Virus record (IMG/VR): IMGVR_UViG_3300025052_000425
Coordinates: 1 to 34,186 of that record
Origin: a virus
Direction: 5' to 3' (one strand)
Length of the DNA: 34,186 bases
The position numbers and the translations under genes were made by a program. Below, one piece after another: positions 21,016-28,721 of the stretch (its first letter is position 1; each line of letters starts with the position of its first letter). Below the pieces are notes generated by a model that was given only the letters and a program-made list of their open reading frames with translations, ran no database searches and had not been told where the DNA came from.

Positions 21016-21519
21016 ATGGCTAACGAAATCACTGGGCTTGATGGAGTGCAAGCCAAACTACGTCAGCTGGGCAATCAACGTAAAGCAAAGAACGCTGCTG
21101 TGCGTTCATCACGCAAAGCAATGAACATCGTTAAAAAAGCGGCTGTAGTCAACGCTAAAGCGTTTGATGACAAAGACAGCCCCGAAAAGATTTGGAAAAA
21201 CATTGTTACCAAAGCTGGTAAAACCAAGGGTGTTGATAATGTCGTGATGAAGGTCGGCGTAAAAGGCGGCGCAAAAAATTATGGCACTAATGCAGACAAC
21301 AGACGTGCAAACCGAATAGGACGCACTTATCAGACGCAAGGAGATAAGAAAAACCCCGGCGGTGACACTTGGTACTGGCGCTTTAAAGAGTTCGGCAGTG
21401 CAACTAATAGTGCAGATCCTTTTTTACGATCGGCGCTAAATAACAATATGGATGCAGTACAAGTTGAATTTTCCAGAGCATATAAAGAAGAGCTCGACAA
21501 GGAGATTGCCAAGCTATGA
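21016..21519 (+). CDS. Tail completion/neck protein, HK97 gp10-like
   Basis: A 167-residue protein with the HK97-gp10 pattern: GLDGVQAKLRQLGNQRKAKN, basic helix RSSRKAMNIVKKAA, then a flexible YGTNADNRRANRIG region, WYWRFKEFGSATNSADPFLR and the terminal helix. It terminates the tail tube at the head-proximal end. Its stop overlaps the following ATG (ATGA). Confidence 0.92.
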   Translation: MANEITGLDGVQAKLRQLGNQRKAKNAAVRSSRKAMNIVKKAAVVNAKAFDDKDSPEKIWKNIVTKAGKTKGVDNVVMKVGVKGGAKNYGTNADNRRANRIGRTYQTQGDKKNPGGDTWYWRFKEFGSATNSADPFLRSALNNNMDAVQVEFSRAYKEELDKEIAKL

Positions 21520-21875
21520 GTTTACCAATCTATCGAGCTTTAAAAGCTGATGCGGCGCTCGCCTTATTAATTGATGTAGAAGCAAAATTACATGAAGACG
21601 TAGCGCCACACGGCACAGCCCCGCCTTATATCGTCTGGCAAGCAATCTCAGGCCAAGCAAACAATCATTTGGACGAACCCGCTAATTTTGATGATACGCA
21701 GTATCAAGTCATGGTCTACGCAACCGATGCTAAATCTGCTTATGCGATACGCAACGCTGTGCGTACAGTGCTTGAGCAAAAATCTTGGATATCAAACCCT
21801 TCAATTAATCAGTATGACAGCAAGGCTAAGCTATACGGTCGCGGCTTCGATGCGAACTGGATATTAGCGCGTTAA
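21516..21875 (+). CDS. Tail terminator, DUF3168 family
   Basis: A 119-residue DUF3168/gp17-type protein: MSLPIYRALKADAALALLID, then VAPHGTAPPYIVWQAISGQA, and DDTQYQVMVYATDAKSAYAI. The conserved PYIVW and central helix following VYA are characteristic. It caps the growing tail tube before head attachment. It overlaps the gp10-like gene and precedes the tail tube gene after 29 bases. Confidence 0.93.
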   Translation: MSLPIYRALKADAALALLIDVEAKLHEDVAPHGTAPPYIVWQAISGQANNHLDEPANFDDTQYQVMVYATDAKSAYAIRNAVRTVLEQKSWISNPSINQYDSKAKLYGRGFDANWILAR

Positions 21876-21904
21876 CTATTTACCAACCACACTAGGAGCC
21901 GATC

Positions 21905-22402
21905 ATGGCTAAGAAAGAAAAAGGTGTACTTGCGCAGGGCACCAAAGTTTGGATTAAACACGGCGACGAGGCTGCGCCAACTCTCACTCGTATGGACTGT
22001 ATTACTGGCATTGTAGTTGGTGATGACAGCCCTACTGAGATTGATGACACATGCCTTGATGAGCCAGATTCTTCTACATCAACATATGGTCTGAATAAGC
22101 CTGGCGAAGGTTCGATCACTATCAATACCGATCCTGAAAATGCTACGCATATGACGTTGCTACAATTAGCAGAAGATAAAGAGCTGGTGGAAGTGTTTGT
22201 AGGCTGGTCAGACGGCAAAGGCATTGAGCCTTCAATGGAAGCGACAGAAGTTACACTGCCCGAGACGCGTACATGGACTTCATTTGTCACACGATTGAGA
22301 GCGAGTCCTCCAACGTTTGACCCTGATTCACTGGTTAAGCATTCGGTCGGAATGAAGCGCCAGACTAAAGCGGTCACTGCGTACAAGCTACCCACGCCAT
22401 AA
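21905..22402 (+). CDS. Major tail tube protein
   Basis: A 165-residue tail tube subunit similar in layout to lambda gpV-type tube proteins: AQGTKVWIKHGDEAAPTLTR, CITGIVVGDDSPTEIDDTCLDE, GLNKPGEGSITINTD, and LVEVFVGWSDGKGIEPS. These are tube-forming beta strands with a D-rich linker. No C-terminal Ig-like domain is present, so it is the compact form. The gene is isolated by a hairpin downstream (22428-22448). Confidence 0.9.
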   Translation: MAKKEKGVLAQGTKVWIKHGDEAAPTLTRMDCITGIVVGDDSPTEIDDTCLDEPDSSTSTYGLNKPGEGSITINTDPENATHMTLLQLAEDKELVEVFVGWSDGKGIEPSMEATEVTLPETRTWTSFVTRLRASPPTFDPDSLVKHSVGMKRQTKAVTAYKLPTP

Positions 22403-22427
22403 ACCAGTGACAATATGAACGAAAAAT

Positions 22428-22448
22428 AGGCCCCTTAATTGGGGTCTA
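22428..22448 (+). terminator. Hairpin after tail tube gene
   Basis: TAGGCCCC-ttaatt-GGGGTCTA forms 8 pairs with one G-T wobble. A loose T stretch (ACTATTTTT) follows. It probably acts as an attenuator that lowers chaperone expression relative to tube protein. Confidence 0.55.
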
Positions 22449-22469
22449 ACTATTTTTAGGATATGAATT

Positions 22470-22820
22470 ATGAAAAAGCTACAACTAACAGATATAAAAT
22501 CAGGTTTGTTGGTGTCGCGCATCCGAGAAGAACGGATTGAGTTTATCCATGAAGGTGAAGAGTATGAAGTTGATGTCTTAATTAAGACGCTACCATTTAT
22601 TGAAACCGAATCGCTACAAAAGCGTATGAACAATAAAGAAGAAGTGGCATCAGAGTGGATTGCTAAGTCATTAGTTGATGAAGAGGGTAAGCCGCAATTT
22701 ACCAAAGCGCAGATTGATAAGAATTTTGTGCAACCGCTTGCCAGTGCTGTTTTTGATAAAGTATGGGGTGTTGATGACGTAAAAAAGATTCTGGAGAAGC
22801 AGAAGAACAAAAAGGAGTAA
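22470..22820 (+). CDS. Tail assembly chaperone, gpG-like
   Basis: A 116-residue helical protein with the composition of tail assembly chaperones (MKKLQLTDIKSGLLVSRIRE, then EYEVDVLIKTLPFIETESLQ, and AVFDKVWGVDDVKKILEKQK). It works with the tape measure protein and tube subunit during tail assembly. AGGATAT precedes the ATG. The last codons are AAC-AAA-AAG-GAG-TAA, where C-AAA-AAG can act as a slippery sequence feeding the -1 frame that continues to 23110, as in the lambda G-GT pair. Confidence 0.88.
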   Translation: MKKLQLTDIKSGLLVSRIREERIEFIHEGEEYEVDVLIKTLPFIETESLQKRMNNKEEVASEWIAKSLVDEEGKPQFTKAQIDKNFVQPLASAVFDKVWGVDDVKKILEKQKNKKE

Positions 22821-23110
22821 TCGCTGGCGAGGATGAATTACTATTTGAACTGGCGCTAGCAGGTATCGGCGGTAACACGGTACATGAAGTTAAATGCAAC
22901 CTAACATTATTTGAGCTTCGTCAATGGGCAGAGTATAGATCACGGCGTGGTAGTCTTAATATTGGTAGGCGTGTCGAGCAAGCCGCGGCTAATATTATTG
23001 CAATGAATATCAACAAAGGTCTTAAGAGTGAGGACTGGGTGGAGCCGCTTGATTTTATGCCGCATGAGGATGATGTGGTTGAAAGTTTTGAGAGTCAGAT
23101 TAAAGATTAA
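22814..23110 (+). CDS. gpT-like extension made by -1 frameshift
   Basis: A 98-codon open frame, -1 relative to the chaperone gene, begins at the slippery site 22808-22814 and runs to the TAA at 23108. It encodes GVIAGEDELLFELALAGIGG and the conserved LFELRQWAEYRSRRGSLNIG segment typical of the T part of G-T proteins. There is no usable start codon near its beginning, so it should be made only as a fusion (22470-23110) by a minority of ribosomes. The fusion bridges tape measure and tube protein during assembly in lambda. Confidence 0.8.
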   Translation, partial: GVIAGEDELLFELALAGIGGNTVHEVKCNLTLFELRQWAEYRSRRGSLNIGRRVEQAAANIIAMNINKGLKSEDWVEPLDFMPHEDDVVESFESQIKD

Positions 23111-23181
23111 TCTGACAAATGTTGCTGAATAATTGCTGATGATTTATAGTTGGTGCTTATTAATAAGATATAGGTTTAATA

Positions 23182-23730
23182 ATGAAACGTTTATTTTTAT
23201 GTGCGGCTTTATCGCTAGGTATTTTGGGATGTGCGACATCATCAGGGTTAAACCCTACAACCTCAAAAAGTGAATTTGATAATACAAAAACAATTGATAT
23301 CAAACCGCATGGGTTAAGCTGTAAAAACACTGGGGTGTATTGTCCTACACTTGGATTTAGATGGGAAGATAACAGCCCATCTACTGCAGCAATCCGCTTG
23401 GTTATACTTGACTTATATAGCGCTCAATCAATTGGCGGTGACTATGTAAGAATAGGCGACTTGCGATTAAAAATTGATGGGGAATTGGTGGCTTTAAGTC
23501 CAGTTGGTAGCGGGTTAACAAGTTATAATTACGATAAAATAACGGGCAGAACATCAACGCAAGCCTATGTTGTACCTAAAAGCCTACTAAATAAAATATA
23601 TTCTTCAAAAGAGACTTTAGTGCAAATTGTGACCGACAAAGGGGATATTGAGGATTATATAGTTAAGCCTAATGCAGATACTAAGGCGTATCACGCGTTG
23701 AATCGATTTTTAGAAGCAATACCAAATTAA
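23182..23730 (+). CDS. Prophage lipoprotein in tail cluster
   Basis: A 182-residue predicted lipoprotein with a signal of about 17 residues and lipobox LGCA (MKRLFLCAALSLGILGCATS). The mature part is beta-rich (GFRWEDNSPSTAAIRLVILD, then YVRIGDLRLKIDGELVAL) with two cysteines (LSCKNTGVYC) that could form a disulfide. It interrupts the conserved order chaperone to tape measure and is AT-richer than its neighbours, so it looks like inserted cargo. Phage lipoproteins can block receptor or DNA entry of related phages; that role here is inference. Confidence 0.75.
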   Translation: MKRLFLCAALSLGILGCATSSGLNPTTSKSEFDNTKTIDIKPHGLSCKNTGVYCPTLGFRWEDNSPSTAAIRLVILDLYSAQSIGGDYVRIGDLRLKIDGELVALSPVGSGLTSYNYDKITGRTSTQAYVVPKSLLNKIYSSKETLVQIVTDKGDIEDYIVKPNADTKAYHALNRFLEAIPN

Positions 23731-23741
23731 TATAGAAAATT

Positions 23742-23891
23742 ATGCGATACTCACCACGCCGCAAACTACCCGTCCAGCAATTAAATTGGGCGCAAATATG
23801 GGTAAATAACCTAATTGAGCATAGCCATTGGTTGCTAGTTGATTCGATACCCACTGGTTATTATGTGTATCTATATTTAGATGATGAATAG
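23742..23891 (+). CDS. 49-residue hypothetical protein
   Basis: A short frame from ATG 23742 (MRYSPRRKLPVQQLNWAQIW) to TAG 23889-23891. It is basic at the start and rich in Trp/Tyr and hydrophobics at the end (TGYYVYLYLDDE). It follows the lipoprotein stop by 11 bases and ends 2 bases before a strong terminator, which supports it as the last gene of the lipoprotein unit. No good Shine-Dalgarno sequence is visible, so it may be translated through coupling. No family is recognised. Confidence 0.45.
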   Translation: MRYSPRRKLPVQQLNWAQIWVNNLIEHSHWLLVDSIPTGYYVYLYLDDE

Positions 23892-23893
23892 AT

Positions 23894-23919
23894 AAAAGCT
23901 CACTTCGGTGGGCTTTTAT
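23894..23919 (+). terminator. UUCG-tetraloop terminator
   Basis: AAAAGCTCAC-ttcg-GTGGGCTTTT gives a 10-bp stem with one wobble and a stable UUCG loop, ending in TTTT. It separates the lipoprotein unit from the antirepressor unit. Confidence 0.9.
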
Positions 23920-24095
23920 TTTGAATAGTGTTTGCAACGAGTATGGTAATACAGTATATTTGCATTTGAGGCGTCGAAACCTCCTAATCAACTAGCGCAA
24001 CCCACAAGCGTAATCGTGGTTTTTTTATGCCTATCTAAAAGGCAAACTCTCATAATAGTGACTCTGTGTCGTTGTGATAAACCACATGTTTCTAT
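23920..24095. other. Non-coding leader before C4-like RNA
   Basis: No convincing gene is present. It contains a weak hairpin CCAC...GTGG followed by TTTTTTT (about 24001-24027), then the 28-bp element also found at the leftward promoter leader (24051-24078). A promoter for the antirepressor unit probably lies here, but I cannot name a -35/-10 pair with confidence. Confidence 0.4.
24051..24078. repeat. 28-bp element, copy B (upstream of antirepressor)
   Basis: This copy is 25 of 28 identical to 5426-5453 and in the same orientation. It lies 18 bases before the C4-like RNA. Its presence at two regulatory loci 18.6 kb apart argues for a shared trans-acting factor or processing signal. Confidence 0.6.
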
Positions 24096-24190
24096 GTCGA
24101 GAGGGCGGCAGCCATACAATACCTTTCGTGGGGAAAACTGCCCGCCGTTCTAGTTGACGGTTTCGAACCTCTCGGCGCCCTTTATTGGGC
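24096..24190 (+). ncRNA. C4-like antisense RNA candidate
   Basis: A branched structure directly upstream of the antirepressor. The outer stem GTCGAGAGG (24096-24104) pairs with CCTCTCGGC (24168-24176; one G-U). Inside are stem GCGGCAG/CTGCCCGC (24105-24111 with 24138-24145, one bulge) and hairpin CCGT-TCTAGTTG-ACGG (24145-24160). The bases TTCTAGTTG (24148-24156) in that hairpin are complementary over 9 positions (one G-U) to CAACTAGGA at 24204-24212, which covers the antirepressor Shine-Dalgarno sequence AGGAG. In phages P1, P7 and N15, C4/CA RNAs cut from the ant transcript block ant translation in this manner. The family assignment is from structure and context, not from a covariance search. 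Confidence 0.65.
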
Positions 24191-24219
24191 AAATTCGAAG
24201 AAACAACTAGGAGTTCATC

Positions 24220-24948
24220 ATGAACGCACTTACCTTTAATGGCACCACCCTTACCACTATCAATCAAGATGACCAAGTCTGGCTAACTTCTAGCGACTTG
24301 GCAATTGCGCTTGGGTATAAGCACATCAAATCTTTAAATAGGATTTATAATTCAAACGCTGACGAATTTACTGAAGCTATGACTAAAGTCATCGAGAGCA
24401 CCGAATCGGTGGTCTCGGCGAAAACAAAGGGATTGACGGCAAAAATACGTATATTTTCATTACGTGGTTGTCATTTGCTGGCCATGTTCGCCCGTACCGA
24501 TATAGCCAAGGCTTTTAGAGTTTGGGTGCTGGATATATTAGAGCGCGAAACCAAGACTACCTCACATCAACGCACACCACTGAGAAAAGCATGTGATCGC
24601 CTAGCAGTGGGAAATATGCTCATCAGTGATGCCTATAAGGTGGTCACCAATCACTATGATGTAGAGCATATTGACCAAATACCAGAGTCGAAACTGCCTG
24701 AAGCGGTCGCCTTCGTCTATGATGTGATACTGGCACGGCAAGCAAGCAATGCTAATAATGCAAAATATATTGATGATATGCACGGTATTGGCTCAAAGAA
24801 GGTTGAAGAGACCCGTCATGCAATCAGTGTGATTCAAAAAGCGCTGGCGTCATTGGATTGTGGCATCGAAGTCATCAAACAGAATAACGAGAAGCAGGCT
24901 AGCGTGTTTGAGAGTTTGAAAAGCCAAACCGCTAGAGTAGTAAAATGA
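24220..24948 (+). CDS. ant: BRO-N domain antirepressor
   Basis: A 242-residue protein. Residues about 1-110 are a BRO-N DNA-binding domain (MNALTFNGTTLTTINQDDQV, WLTSSDLAIALGYKHIKSLN, then FSLRGCHLLAMFARTDIAKA followed by FRVWVLDILE). The C-terminal half is helical with QRTPLRKACDRLAVGNMLIS and a terminal coiled coil. Antirepressors of this type inactivate the CI-type repressor and promote lytic growth. AGGAG lies 6 bases before the ATG and is the predicted target of the upstream C4-like RNA. Its place inside the tail cluster, far from cI, is unusual compared with lambda. A terminator follows. Confidence 0.88.
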   Translation: MNALTFNGTTLTTINQDDQVWLTSSDLAIALGYKHIKSLNRIYNSNADEFTEAMTKVIESTESVVSAKTKGLTAKIRIFSLRGCHLLAMFARTDIAKAFRVWVLDILERETKTTSHQRTPLRKACDRLAVGNMLISDAYKVVTNHYDVEHIDQIPESKLPEAVAFVYDVILARQASNANNAKYIDDMHGIGSKKVEETRHAISVIQKALASLDCGIEVIKQNNEKQASVFESLKSQTARVVK

Positions 24949-24967
24949 TTTAAAAAACTAAAATATT

Positions 24968-25000
24968 AAAAACCTCAGTCAGCAATGATTGGGGTTTTTT
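24968..25000 (+). terminator. Terminator after antirepressor gene
   Basis: AAAAACCTCAG pairs with TTGGGGTTTTT (wobbles at two positions) and ends in a T run at 25000. It keeps antirepressor transcription separate from the tape measure gene 27 bases later. Confidence 0.8.
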
Positions 25001-25026
25001 ATTGTCCAAAATAAGGATTTACCAAA

Positions 25027-28000
25027 ATGGCAACGACCTCGCTAGGTAGACTCACTCTAGATCTTGCTGTCCGCTTGTCTGAATTTAGTGAGGGCCTATC
25101 ACGTGCTGAACGTGAGACTCAAGAGAGAACGCGGCAAATGGGTGAGTCAGTAAGCAATTTCCGTCAACGCGTAATGGATGAGTTAGGAGGCACGCAAATT
25201 GGCGGTGTTATTGATAGCCTAAATGAACGATTTGGTGCGCTATCAGGCGGTGGGCTTGCTGCTGGTGGCGCCATAGCAGGAATGGCTGTCGGTGGTATCG
25301 CTGTCGCTGCTGGTGCGCTGACGGCTATGGCTTTAGAAACAGCAAAAGCGGACGTCGAACTACAGATCATGGCTAATACTGCTAACACTGGGCTAAAAAG
25401 TTTTCAGGTTCTCACTTATGCCTCAGCGCAATTGGGTGTAGAACAGGATGCTTTGGCTGGTATTTTAGCCGATACTCAAGAAAAGCTTGGTGAATTCTCA
25501 GCTACTGGCGGGGGCGGCGCAGCTGACTTTTTTGAAGCGCTGCAGAATAATACTGAAATGACAGACGAGCAAATACGTGAGCTTGGCAAGACGCTACAAG
25601 GAAAGGATGGTGCTGAAGCCATCCAATTAGTCAAAGATAAAATGGATGCACTTGGAGCGACATCGCAAGAACAGCGATTTGTTTTTGAAAGCCTAGCGGG
25701 TGATCTTGGCAATCTTATGCCGCTTTTTGCTAATGGAGGTGCAATACTCAATGAGTATGGCAAAGAGCTTGAGGACGCTGGTGTTATCAAAACCAAAGAG
25801 TCTATTGAGCAATCACGACGGTTGACCGCGCAAACTCAGGCAATACAAACTCGCTTTGAAGGCTTTAAGACACAGCTGTCAGTCCAGATGATGCCTGTAC
25901 TGAACAGTCTTATTGGTTACTTTGTTAGTGGCGACAGCAAAGGTAGTAAGTTCGGCTCAACAATGGAGTCTGTAGGTTTTATCGCTAAATCTGTTGGGGC
26001 GGGAATAATTGCAGTTGCTACGGGTGTCAAATTACTTGTCAGAATGATACAAGCGTTTGGCGAGCAAGTGGCTAATATCGGTATTACATCTGACAATTTC
26101 TTGAACGCTGAAGGTTTTATGGCCAAGGCTCGTGCATTAAAAGCAGGTGCAAGCTCTGTTTACGATATAAATGCTCGATTAGGCGTTGAAACGGTCGGCA
26201 TTCTATCAGATGCAAAAGCTGCTATGGCTGGTATGTTTGAGCCTGCCACAAAGGAACTTACTGGATTAGCTGGCGCATTGTACAAAACCAATGGTGAGCT
26301 TGATAGATCGACAACTGGCTTGCGAACTAATACTGTTGAAGCTGAGGCCAACGCTAAGGCTATAGAGGCTAGAGAAAAAGCACTGGCGAAAGCTCAGAAA
26401 ACAGCAGGTTCGGCAAGCCTGAAGCCAAACGCTAAAGCTCTAGCTAACGCTGAGAATTATGGTTTCGCAAATTATGAGGCACAATACGGCTTACCACAAG
26501 GATTGATGACTGGCATACACATGCAGGAATCGCACGGTAACACTAAAGCGACTGGTCCAAATACAAAATACGGCACAGCTAAGGGTGGATTTCAGCTTAT
26601 CGATGCTACTGCTGAACGCTTTAAGGTAGATAATGCTTATAACATGGAGCAAGCAACAGAGGGCGCGGCCAAGTATTTGAGTTATCTCTATAAACGATTT
26701 GATGGTGACCTCGTTAAAACTATTGCTGCTTACAATACAGGTGAGGGTAATGTAGATAAAAATCCAATGTCATTAATTCTCTCAGATCGTTGGGCTAGAA
26801 ATAAAAAGACGGGAATCGGTCAAACCAAAGAGTACACCAAAAATGTACTTGCTTATATGAAGTCAGCCACAACCGATACTAGCAAACTAGTTTACGACAC
26901 AGTTACAAAGCAGGCTCAGGATGCGCAAAAATTGCAAGAAGAAACTCTGCGTCGTCAGCAGTCTATACAATCAAAATACGCCAATGAGCGTGAAAAACTA
27001 GACCGAGATTATATTGCTGACATTGCTGAAATTGAATCTCTATATGCTGAGGGTTCGATTGAGCGCACTAAATTACTAGGTAGAGCTAAAACCGAGTATG
27101 AAGAAAAGCGCCAAGCCAAAGCAAAGTCTATCCTTGAAAGTTATATGTCTGACGAAGTCAAGCTGGCTTATGAGCATAATAAAAAGATTGATGCTATCAA
27201 TATTGAGTTTGCACATGATGACACCACACGCGAAATGCTCATTGATTTGCAAAAAGCCGCCTATGAAGAAGACTTGGCTAACTTTAAATTTACAGCCGAA
27301 GCCAAGGCGCGCGCCCAAGACAAGATGTATCAGTCGATTGCTAATAGCGCCCGTGCAGGTAGTGCGAATGCGTTTAGTACTGGCAAAGACAGTATGATGC
27401 AGCGCACATTGAGTGATGAAGACTACCAGCAATGGCGCTTGAATCAAGATTATGTTGAAGGCTTTACTTCAATCAATAACGATTACAAGAATCGTGAGGA
27501 AGAAATAAATGCAGTCGATGAGCGCGGCAACGATGCATTTCCTGAACTTGAACGGTTTGAGTTATTGGAGATCGCAAAGCAAGAGCACCTAGATAAGATG
27601 TGGGCGCTTGAGCAGGAGTATGCTTTAAAAGACCAGACGTTAGCAGAGCAGCAGACATCGCAACGAATCGCTATGTATCAAAGCTTGTTCAGTGGTATCT
27701 CAGGACTTGCTAAAGCTTTTGCTGGCGAGCAATCTGCAGCTTACCGTGTTAGCTTCGCGATTGAAAAGGGCTTTGCTATTGCTCAGTCTGTGATGGCGAT
27801 TCAGCAGGCTGTTGCCAAAGCCATGGCTGTAGGTTTTCCAGCCAATATACCCTTGATTGCTCAGTCAGTAGCGCAAGGGGCGCAGGTAATTAGCTCTATT
27901 AAAAGTGTCCAAGCTCCAGCAGTCGCCGGCATTGCCCACGGCGGGCTAGAAAACGTGCCAGAGGAAGCGACTTACTTACTTCAAAAAGATGAGCGTGTGT

Positions 28001-28248
28001 TGTCACCTAAGCAGAATAAAGATCTGGTTAAGTTTATGGCCAACAGTCAAAAGGCGAGTGCCGGCAACATTACTATCAACAACAACTCAAAGGCTGAAGT
28101 TAGTGCCAGACAAAATCCTGATGGCACGGTAACGGTCGATATGGTAGACAAGATGATTGAAAAGTCATTCAAACGTATTGGCCGCGCCAACTCAATCGAA
28201 AGCAAGAGCATACAGCGTGGCACAACAGCAAGGGTGAATCGCCGATGA
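25027..28248 (+). CDS. Tape measure protein with SLT lysozyme domain
   Basis: A 1073-residue tail length ruler. The N-terminus begins LGRLTLDLAVRLSEFSEGL and is helical; hydrophobic stretches lie at about 75-108 and 318-343. An embedded lytic transglycosylase (SLT) domain at about 475-620 shows LPQGLMTGIHMQESHG with catalytic Glu501, KGGFQLIDATAERF and TIAAYNTGEG, which would cut peptidoglycan during DNA entry. Long coiled coils follow, then a Gly/Ala-rich membrane-like region and GIAHGGLENVPEEATYLLQK near the C-terminus, a common tape-measure end. By the usual 0.15 nm per residue, a tail near 160 nm is expected. Confidence 0.96.
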   Translation: MATTSLGRLTLDLAVRLSEFSEGLSRAERETQERTRQMGESVSNFRQRVMDELGGTQIGGVIDSLNERFGALSGGGLAAGGAIAGMAVGGIAVAAGALTAMALETAKADVELQIMANTANTGLKSFQVLTYASAQLGVEQDALAGILADTQEKLGEFSATGGGGAADFFEALQNNTEMTDEQIRELGKTLQGKDGAEAIQLVKDKMDALGATSQEQRFVFESLAGDLGNLMPLFANGGAILNEYGKELEDAGVIKTKESIEQSRRLTAQTQAIQTRFEGFKTQLSVQMMPVLNSLIGYFVSGDSKGSKFGSTMESVGFIAKSVGAGIIAVATGVKLLVRMIQAFGEQVANIGITSDNFLNAEGFMAKARALKAGASSVYDINARLGVETVGILSDAKAAMAGMFEPATKELTGLAGALYKTNGELDRSTTGLRTNTVEAEANAKAIEAREKALAKAQKTAGSASLKPNAKALANAENYGFANYEAQYGLPQGLMTGIHMQESHGNTKATGPNTKYGTAKGGFQLIDATAERFKVDNAYNMEQATEGAAKYLSYLYKRFDGDLVKTIAAYNTGEGNVDKNPMSLILSDRWARNKKTGIGQTKEYTKNVLAYMKSATTDTSKLVYDTVTKQAQDAQKLQEETLRRQQSIQSKYANEREKLDRDYIADIAEIESLYAEGSIERTKLLGRAKTEYEEKRQAKAKSILESYMSDEVKLAYEHNKKIDAINIEFAHDDTTREMLIDLQKAAYEEDLANFKFTAEAKARAQDKMYQSIANSARAGSANAFSTGKDSMMQRTLSDEDYQQWRLNQDYVEGFTSINNDYKNREEEINAVDERGNDAFPELERFELLEIAKQEHLDKMWALEQEYALKDQTLAEQQTSQRIAMYQSLFSGISGLAKAFAGEQSAAYRVSFAIEKGFAIAQSVMAIQQAVAKAMAVGFPANIPLIAQSVAQGAQVISSIKSVQAPAVAGIAHGGLENVPEEATYLLQKDERVLSPKQNKDLVKFMANSQKASAGNITINNNSKAEVSARQNPDGTVTVDMVDKMIEKSFKRIGRANSIESKSIQRGTTARVNRR

Positions 28249-28721
28249 ATAACTTTGCGCTATGCCCACTGCAGCGGGGCTATGCACCTGAAGTAGCGAA
28301 CAATATATTAGAGCAAGAGCTGATGGGTGGTTTTGCTCGTCAGCGTGTTCAGTTTATCAATAATGTACATACCGTTACCGCATCGGTCATGCTTGACGAC
28401 AAAGGTAAGCAGCAATATTGGTGGGCATTTTGGCGTAGTCATCAAGAAAATCCTCGTCCTTTTCTATGGCGCTTGATTGTCGATGATACTGAGATGACTA
28501 CCTACGTTTGCCAGTTTGTCGCTGGCTCGCTACGGATCAATGAGCGTGACGGTAAGGTTTATAGCGTATCGTTTGGTTTGCGCTTAAAGCCAAATAATAC
28601 CGGCACAGATTTTGATGAAACTATCATTGGCCTATGGGAATCAGGCGACCCACGCAAATTGCTCAACTTGCTAGAAAAATTGGTCAATGAAGATTTGCCG
28701 GATGCGTTGGGAGGTTTGTAA
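28245..28721 (+). CDS. Minor tail protein
   Basis: A 158-residue protein whose ATG overlaps the tape measure stop (ATGA). The sequence has MNNFALCPLQRGYAPEVANN, then NVHTVTASVMLDDKGKQQYW, FWRSHQENPRPFLWRLIVDD and VSFGLRLKP. This beta-rich layout is shared by tail-tip proteins located directly after the tape measure gene in many siphophages (role comparable to lambda gpM/L or distal tail). The exact family is not certain from sequence reading alone. Confidence 0.8.
   Translation: MNNFALCPLQRGYAPEVANNILEQELMGGFARQRVQFINNVHTVTASVMLDDKGKQQYWWAFWRSHQENPRPFLWRLIVDDTEMTTYVCQFVAGSLRINERDGKVYSVSFGLRLKPNNTGTDFDETIIGLWESGDPRKLLNLLEKLVNEDLPDALGGL

Noticed and set aside
21892-22413. Minus-strand 173-codon frame opposite the tail tube gene
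   Set aside because: A shadow of a well-supported structural gene; Ser/Val-rich translation with no domain.
24096-24180. tRNA suggested by GGTTTCGAACC near 24159
   Set aside because: No acceptor or D-arm spacing fits; the pairing instead gives a branched C4-like fold.
24031-24276. Minus-strand 81-codon frame over the antirepressor leader
   Set aside because: It runs antisense through the C4-like structure and the antirepressor start; composition is unlike a real protein and there is no ribosome site.
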